From Pocillopora verrucosa (lineage: Eukaryota > Cnidaria > Anthozoa > Scleractinia > Pocilloporidae), in NCBI RefSeq assembly GCF_036669915.1, contig NC_089320.1, positions 19,031,868-19,095,867 of the forward strand: a stretch of 64,000 nt of DNA, read 5' to 3'. Below the pieces are notes generated by a model, which saw only the letters and a program-made list of their open reading frames with translations, was not told the DNA's origin and searched no databases. Each line of letters opens with the position of its first letter. Position 1 is the first letter of the stretch. A program made the translations under genes and the position numbers. Of the stretch, positions 51,063 to 64,000 are shown piece by piece.

Positions 51063-51272
51063 GTGCGCAGGTTGCGAGCGGCGGTCAACATTGACAACAA
51101 CGTTAACGATGGTATTTCAGCCGTAAAGAGGGCAATAGATTCGAGAGCCGATAACTTACCATCGATAAATTGTATATTAGATTCGGTGGAGATGTGCTGT
51201 CAACAAACAACTGCAATTTTGCAAATACTTCTTGATTTTATTCAAAGGCATTGAACCGCCATGGGCCCTACA
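51063..51272 (+). pseudogene. Decayed reverse-transcriptase fragment of a retroelement
   Basis: The frame encodes NIDNNVNDGISAVKRAID, then SINCILDSVEMC. It then crosses a TGA at 51252-51254 into TAMGP in the same frame. From memory this order resembles the fingers-to-palm part of reverse transcriptases of Penelope-like or related cnidarian retroelements, where the TGA replaces the glycine of an NGTA-x-GP block. The fragment is about 70 codons with no flanking enzyme domains, so it is dead. The clade assignment is tentative. Confidence 0.55.
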
Positions 51273-51945
51273 CATGTAGTTAGACTGATTTTGCTGGGGC
51301 AATTGTTAACAAAAGATCCAAGTCTGAGGGGGAAATCCAGCTACGGCCTAAACACCATATTTGTGATCTTTGCGCTCTCTCAAACTAACTTGAATTTACA
51401 GAGTATTCAAACTCTCTCCATCTAATCTTCAAGTTAGAGCCAGTTCATTTTGAGAATAACCAAAACGTTTTCGATATTACCATTCGCTTTCGATATGGCT
51501 TTATCAAACCGATAATTACGCTTAATACACAGACAGCCACCTGTAATTTATAATTGTCTTTCTCTGGTTCTACCCTCTACATTGCAAATTAGTCATTCCC
51601 TGTAAGGTAGAATTGAGAATTAGCCCCAATTGTTACTCCGTCGAATAGTCCGCTGAAAAGTGTTTGCAAAGAAACTAAAAAGTCATACATGACGCAATCC
51701 ATTTTTTTTCCGCGGTTGCTGACTCGACATAACCATCATAATAATCTCATCGCACGCCTAAAAATTGTATGCCAGAGATGGAACGTGTTACGCTTTTTAT
51801 CTTAAGCTTGACAGTATCTGTGTTTCCTAAATAAGAACGGGATCGTGAAATTATATTGGCTAGAGTGGCATGACAGATCGAAAGGCCATTCTGTCACACT
51901 ACAACACCATGACGATTCTCCTTATCCGCTGAAGTAAGGCCTATA

Positions 51946-57081
<5,136 letters not shown>

Positions 57082-59527
57082 TATCCAAAACTGGTTACTC
57101 TTATAGATACTTGATAATCATACCGATAAATCAAGCGACGAAAAACGGTATTGAAAACTAACTAAAGATACCCGTGCATCAACGTCCGCCATCTTGAATT
57201 TCCTACTTATGAGTAATACCGCTGACATTGTTCGGGATCCAGTTTTAATAGGTTGGATTCGCTATCCAGGGATTTGTTTGTTCGTAAGTTTAAATAAGAT
57301 AGCATGTTCGTTTTTTTATTTGTTTTTAAAGAACAATAGCCCTAAATGATGGAGGACCGCATTTCTTGGTTAAGAAACGTCCTTTTAGTAAAATGGAAAT
57401 TGGTTTATATGCAGTTATAAACATCAATTTCTTTCTTTCAGTTGTATGGTTAAAATTTTCCCGGCAATTACCGACATTCCACTGACCATCGAGGTTTTAC
57501 TATTGCTTTCAATCGCTGGAAAAAAAGGTTATCTCTACGTGAGTGAAAAATATTCTCACAATCTTTTCACCAGAGCTAATCAACACGAAACGGACTTCGC
57601 CAGTCTATATTTTCGGAATAACCACATGTTATATTCGGCCTTGTTCGGAAATATGAGCGACTGACGAGTCATCCCCTTGCTAGCTTAATAATACTTTTAA
57701 AGGGACCTTGTGTTCAATTTTGCTGAGAAAATTACGAATGGGAGAAAGGGGCTGCAAGGGTTTTCTTCTGCCTTTGGTCTTTTGAAGGCCCAGACCAAGT
57801 TACACTTGGTATTACTTTATAGTGACGCTCTTAGACAACAAAGCGTTTTAAACAGGATTACCGAGTTGTATAAAAGAATACTCAGTTCTTTTGCTGAAGA
57901 CTGGATTGATCATGACGAACTAATTTCATTTTTAGGCACTAAAGATTCCCGCAAAGGTTATTTTCTATATAGCAGCAAACAGCATTCGATCCCGCAAAGT
58001 GAGTCTTAGGGGCAAATGTATGACGTGCACTAGAACCATCGAGAGAGGACCATGTAAATGATGTAAGTACCAACTGGTCAGTACAGGAAGAGTACTTCTT
58101 TGATCGAACATATAGGTGCACTTTTGAAAAATACTTAAGGTCTAACTAAGGTTATCGCCGTGATACAACCTTCATCTCAGCGTGCATTCATGAGAAACCC
58201 ACACTCGTCAAATGGCAGATTCGAGCCCTCACTTCCTTTCATAGTCTGGAGGTGACCTCAAATATTTATCAGGTGTTATTCTTGCACACTTTTGGATATG
58301 CATGCAGAGGTTACTTAATAGAACGTTTATTTCTCTCAGCGACAAGGATGTATGTCAGAGAGAAAAACCCTTGGGCGATGGCTACTCTTTCATCACAAAA
58401 ACTCCAGGTCAATAGAGAAAAGAGCACATGTAAAATATAAGCAAGCGAAACTTTACAACGAGCAGCACAGTGCTCCCGTTGAAAGGGTGGCGGGGTCAAC
58501 TAAAAAAAAATATTTTGTGCTGAAAGGCGCCGAAAAGCTGTGCTGAGAAAGCGAGAGGCGTAACAGAAATAAAAACGTCTACATTTAACCCTTAAAGATT
58601 GAAAAAATTGCCCTCATGACAGATTTATAGGGAGTTATCACGCTTCTGCGGCGTTTTCTGTGACTTAAGAATAGAATCGGTCCTCATACACCATCGTATG
58701 TTTCCCTAAAATCTCGATTGGTTTTGTGTTTACTTTTGTTAAAGTCGAAAGAGGGTTACAGCTTAACTAAGCTGAGCGACACATGCAAAAAAAGGAGTGA
58801 AATTATAAATACAATACTGCATATATGTCAAAGGGTGTCTTTTTCTCTCTCAAGATGTCACACATGGTTTTAAAATAAACTTTTGATTTGATAACTCAGA
58901 TATGGAGCCAGCTAGACAGCTCTATTTACAGCTAATGATAACTGAAACTTTTGTAAGTCAAGTCTTTTCACAAGCAATGGACAAGAAACGTCAGTTTAAC
59001 ATGTTTTGAATCTCATAATGTCGGAATATCTACAAGCGCCCGGTCTTTGGTGAAGGTAACTCTTTTAACTATATGAACTATAAATGCCAATCAAATGAAA
59101 CAATGTTCTCAAAAGGGACCAGTGGAACAGGTGGTTAAGTTCCGCCCACTCTACCCGTTAATAAAACGACTCTCTCGTAAACTGCCAAGCGTCAGTAATT
59201 ACGTTCGTCAACTGTGCCCCTATCATCAAAAATAGTCTAACAGGGAGGCAAATCACAGAGAGGCCAAGTGCTTTTTTGACATTTAAATCAGCGTTCGTTT
59301 ACTCGTTGGAGATTTTAATTTCCGGCCATATTGTGTGGAAACCCGTTTGAAGATCCAATCCCACGGGAAGCCATTTCAATGGCTTAATTATCGCCTTATG
59401 CCCATCATGCTTACTGCTGTATATTCTATGCGCTAATCTTTTTAATTGCGTGAAACTTCAGTTATAGGTCAATGAGGATATTGTATTTACTTTAGAGGCA
59501 GCTGTATGTCATGGACAGTTTACTCAC
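57082..59527. other. Region upstream of TFB1M, no gene recognised
   Basis: Open frames on the plus strand at 57446-57664 and 57710-58009 show no family signature, and the second opens with GTG. The TFB1M promoter should lie just right of 57081. Nothing else can be supported. Confidence 0.45.
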
Positions 59528-59593
59528 CTTGATAGTACAGAGTCGCCCCGAACGCTCAATCGCTTTGAATTCTTTCTCCAATCTCACATCTTC
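59528..59593 (-). CDS. Isolated exon-like segment
   Basis: A 66-base open segment with a clean acceptor (TTTACAG) and donor (GTGAGTA), phase 0 at both ends, encodes 22 charged residues beginning EDVRLEKEFKAIERSGRLCT. It looks like a helix-rich internal exon, but I found no partner exons nearby on either side. A chance match cannot be excluded. Confidence 0.3.
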
Positions 59594-62500
59594 CTGTAAA
59601 ATCTAAAGAAACAATTTTAGACGATAGGAGATGAATTTTAGATGATTTTGGAAGCCACATATTTCCATCAACTGCTCAATTTTTATGCTATAACACCATT
59701 TCCGAAGTTGCTTTCTTTCTTGTCGGCTGAAAGCACTCTCTGTTGACATATCATTTGCACTGGCGAGACGGTTGTCTTCTGACTTTTATTTTGTGTTCGA
59801 TCTTCAATGAAATAACTTCGGCACCCTTAACAATTAAACTTTGTCACCTTCACTAAGGCAATGGATACACATCTTTATTGCAACGAAGACTTCAGAAGTG
59901 TAATATTGCCTGCTAAAACATTGTTATTATTGCCCAGTTTTCACTTACTCAAGAATTAAAGCGTTCGTATCAACCATGATATTTCCGACACTCGTGTCCA
60001 CACAACCACTTATTTACCTTTGGGCTTTCGTGGGGAAATAAACTATTAGGACAAAGAAGCAGGGTTGTTATTATAATCGCTAATGGGCGCTTTTATTTTC
60101 CCAGCATCAGGAAATATTTTGCAGTAAGACGCTAATAGACAACTATAGTCGAGCTCGATATAAGGTTACTGTGTAGTAATTCTGGGACAAATGTCGACTA
60201 CTATAGCGAAACGAAGACTATAAGATATGGTAATCAATCTGCCAATAGCCTTTAAGTGATTAGGAGATAAAACATTCTAAATATTGCAATTGGAGCTAGA
60301 GAAGTTCTTCGTGTTAACTTTATATATGGCTGAGGTTTATGCCTAGGTTTTCAACCTCCGATGAGTTAATGCTCAGAACGTGCTTTCGTATTTCAATATT
60401 TATGGGGAACTAATCACACTTTAAGAGGAAAAAAACGTTGCTGATATCGGCGTACAGGAAACGTATTTATTACAAAGCAGGTTAGTCAATCTTCAGATAT
60501 TTATTTAGGGATATTCAGAAACGTTTAATAAACTGGTGGTTTATATTTTTTGCCTATTTGGAGGCAATGTTTGTCAACGTCTCCAGACGAAATGTGAACC
60601 AGCACACAATAACGTTCTTTTTTTTTTCTGTTTTCTTAAGCATATTACTTCACGATTTAAATGGATAAAGACTCTTTGTTAAAGTAAGACACCGGTTTTA
60701 AACGATCAACCAAAGAATCAGAGATGAACCCCGCAAATGAGCTGATAAAGGTTATACACTCTTGGCTCAGTGCTATAGTTTGCATAAGATTGCTCAATAA
60801 AGGGAATTCTGGCATAGTTTTCAAATTTGTTATTTTAGAAATTACCCAACAGAATGTTTTGTACCGAAAGTTGTTATTTTCAAACTACCTCGTTGAATAA
60901 ATAATTCATACCAACATTGGCACACTCCAAGAGTGCAATATGTTCAAAATTAATTTCCAGATTCAAGATAACAAAACAAACTTCCCGCAGGCATTCATCG
61001 CATACAAAAACACTATGAATTGGGGGGGAAGGCCATTCAAATTGTTTGTAAAAGACATGAGGCAGTTCCTGGGTGGAAATGACAAGTCTGTCCAATTTCC
61101 CCTTCGCTAGCGTTTATACAGTTTATCGTAACAAAAAAAGGGCCCTCAAAGAGTAAGTCCACTTGAGATAAAGGTGCACTATCGGCTGGCTATGTTATGA
61201 AAGGAAATCAAGGCTGTAAATGGCTGCTCCTGGATATTATTAAAGTTCAATTCTTTAGCAAGTTTTTATTTGGACAGAACGTGGCTCCCTGAATTGATCG
61301 AGTTGACAATGCGATTGAAAATGCAGATCGAATCGTCCTTTTTCGCAATTAAGAATAAAAAGTTATGATTTATTTATAGCTTAGAAAAATTAAAGTACAA
61401 CGCTCCGTTTTGTAAGCACTTGATAAGCTAACGCTTCGTTTCAAGAGAGGGACGGTATTTTGTACTAGAAACTCCGAGTTAAAATGCTTTTGTTCGCGAT
61501 AGAAGTAAGGAGCACATAATAAGAATTGAGTTAGCGTTTATCTTCAGTGTAAGGGTTCACAAGGAGCGATGCAAAATAAAAATGGATGAAGAAACCTTGA
61601 AAGAGTCGAACTCTTAGCTTGTACGAGGCATTGTAACAACTCATTGTTGCTGTTTTAGCAACATAAAAACCAGATTTATTTTGCACACCGACACTATTTC
61701 TATATTAATACTATTTCCCTAGAAGTAATCAAAGCAGGCATATGCTCACTTCACATATGCGTGGGCCATGAAAATCTAACCGAGAAGCTCTTCTTTTCGT
61801 AGCTTCGCTTTTTTCTCTTGGGAATCTGATTTCAAAAAATATACATGATAAAAACCGTAGGATTTAAAAGACGAATGGGTGAAAGGATTCGCTCTCAAAG
61901 GGCACACGAAGCCACACATATTAACCAATAACAAATCAAATTCTAAAGTCATCTATTACCTATCTCAAACACCAATCATGATCGAAAGATCGACATCGAA
62001 CACAACTCAAATTTTATAATGAGTACGATTTTTCCATTCCTGGAGAGAAAAACCGTAGTTTAAAACAAGCACAGCATGATCCGAAAATGACTTTATTTTT
62101 TTTCCCTCTCAAAATCATACGCAATTAATGTTTACATTTATACGGCAGAAGTAATCCAGCCTCTTCGTCGGTTTGTCCTTTCTACCTGGCTTTACACCCT
62201 TCAGCATCTGCCGAAAGCAATTATTTACAAACACTTTCAGGCAATCTCGTCTTTACACCTCCCACGAGAATTTCCCGCAGTTGATTCAACGTCTTCTTTA
62301 TGGAAACTCCGTTCACCCTCGACTTCAAAATCAACACATGCCTTGCGGAGACGTTGACATTACTATGCTCCCGCACTCCTTGACTTTCAATTCCAAACTC
62401 TTTATTAAAAATTAAATTAAAAGTTTAAACAGCCGACCTTCAGCTGAACCGGTGAGACAACCGCCGCAGATCCCATCAAACGCTAACATAGGACAGTTTA

Positions 62501-64000
62501 GGTGTCTCACTATACAGAGAATAATGCTTTACCAGTTCAAAAAAATGCCTTAATTACTAAACATTTAAGTTCAGCTAAATAGAGAACGCTGCTAACAGAC
62601 AACAAAAGAGACAAACTATTCTGTTTTATTCTAATAAAAAGATCTGTGTTCTGTTTCCTGATATGCATATTCTGTTTTGCAACGGAAAAGGCATGAAGAG
62701 TTAAACAGGTATTCAAAAAAATCATACTATACTGTGCATCGGGTTTTGCAATAAAGCAAAAAGACATAAATGGAATCAAACACAAAAAAATAATGCAAGG
62801 TAATTTTGTAACTAAAAGACATGAACGGTAATCTCTAGATATATTCATGTGACTATTAGTACAAGCTAGGGATCAAGAGTTCCAACTGAAACACAAGGAT
62901 AAGTAGCTAAGTATATATAATTTTTGGGATGTTTCTCCAGGAATGAAAGGCAATGTAACAATGGATATGCATTTGTAAAAAAAAGAGGTAAAGTCGTTAC
63001 ATAATTTCGTCGTGTGGTGTTTTAGTAATCCCAGATGATTAAAGTGTTATATTATGTAAAATGATCTTCTCTGTATTAAAGAGCATAAGAAATGGGTTTA
63101 AGAGAAAATATATAACTTCTGAACACAAATTGGTCTTAAAAGTGATTTCCATGATTTAGCGACACGTTTTACTGTGAGGAATTCACTAATTTGCTTCACT
63201 TAACTTTCATCGACATTTTTCCTTTTACTCGATCAAAAAGGCAAAATCATGTAGAATAGCTGCAAATTATCACCATTTTGAAGCGCGTGTATTAAAGCAG
63301 ACTGGAACTTCGAGCAATTGGCGAGAGGAGTTACGGAATTTCCTTTAAATTAATTTTAAACATCAGTGATATTTGAGTACAGCAAAAAATTCAAATGGGT
63401 GAATTTTTTTATCTTTTTAAGTCTTTGTTTTCTTGTAATCTCTCGTTTCAGTTATCTAGCGAATTTTTCCTAATTGTTTTATTATTTCATGGGCTAAACC
63501 CTCGTTTTAACCCTAAATTACTCACGGATATGCAAACATTTTTACTTGGAAAAGTATTTTCGTCGAAAAAAGCCTGAATTAGTAACTTAACAAGTTTCAG
63601 TTTTATTATGCTCAATGGGCAATGAATTGAGATCAATGTGACGAACGCAAAAACCTTTGTTTTATTTTACTTTTAAGACATAAATTATATATTTGGATAT
63701 AACACTCTAAGTTTAAAAGCTGATCTGTACATTACTAGATTCTCTAACTAAGAGAAACTCGGCAGATTTCGAACAAATACGCACGAAAGTCAAATTCCAC
63801 AAAAAAATAATTACTTTAAAATTTCAAATGAAAATTAAATAAACTGCAGTTCGTTGCTAAAGAGTTTTGCTCTCTTTCTCCCGTGACCCATACTTTAACC
63901 TGCATTGGAGATTATTTTCCAAGTTCTGATTACACCAACAGTGTACAGAAAAGCTTTTATGTCTCTATAAAGCCCGAGACAGCGCTTCTTATTAAAGAGC
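59594..64000. other. Gene-poor AT-rich region to the window end
   Basis: Open frames at 60880-61095 (-), 62173-62415 (+), 62537-62848 (-) and 63395-63577 (+) carry no recognisable domain and no convincing splice context. I see no repeat family that I can name here. Confidence 0.45.

Noticed and set aside
57710..58009. 99-codon open frame opening with GTG
   Set aside because: No ATG, no family signature and no splice partner; the helix-like look is not enough.

Overview
This is a stretch of animal nuclear DNA. It is AT-rich, its genes are split into many short exons with GT-AG introns of about 0.2-2 kb, and it carries a tRNA-derived SINE and several small inverted-repeat elements. The repeat types, the intron-rich gene for a mitochondrial rRNA methylase and the dystrophin-type spectrin repeats fit a cnidarian, most likely an anthozoan such as a stony coral. 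That placement is inference; no search was run. All gene models below were built by joining exons by hand so that splice sites and reading phases agree.

Layout. (1) 1.3-14.6 kb, + strand: a tandem cluster of four genes for small secreted proteins. Each has a signal-peptide exon followed by phase-0 exons that each encode one four-cysteine module, mostly C-x6-C-x(8-13)-C-x6-C. The predicted proteins have 128, 140, 259 and 300 residues with 2, 2, 5 and 6 modules. I do not recognise the family, and it is the best candidate for an undescribed system here. (2) 15.8-29.7 kb, - strand, and 32.0-44.7 kb, + strand: two paralogous genes arranged head to head. Each encodes an actin-binding pair of calponin-homology domains followed by about four dystrophin/utrophin-like spectrin repeats, with no WW, EF-hand or ZZ region. 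Most homologous exons have identical lengths. The + gene has a linker of about 350 residues that the - gene lacks; the - gene appears to have three alternative first exons. (3) 47.9-50.2 kb, - strand: a two-exon gene for a class C GPCR-like ectodomain (Venus flytrap plus nine-cysteine domain) that stops after one transmembrane helix. (4) 51.1-51.3 kb: a decayed reverse-transcriptase fragment. (5) 51.9-57.1 kb, - strand: a complete seven-exon TFB1M gene with several repeats in its introns. (6) 57.1-64.0 kb: no gene I can support, apart from one isolated exon-like segment.

The genes do not form one pathway. The cysteine-rich cluster is a lineage of tandem duplicates, and the spectrin pair is an inverted duplication sharing an upstream region of about 2.4 kb. 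The receptor-like gene and TFB1M are neighbours without an obvious link.
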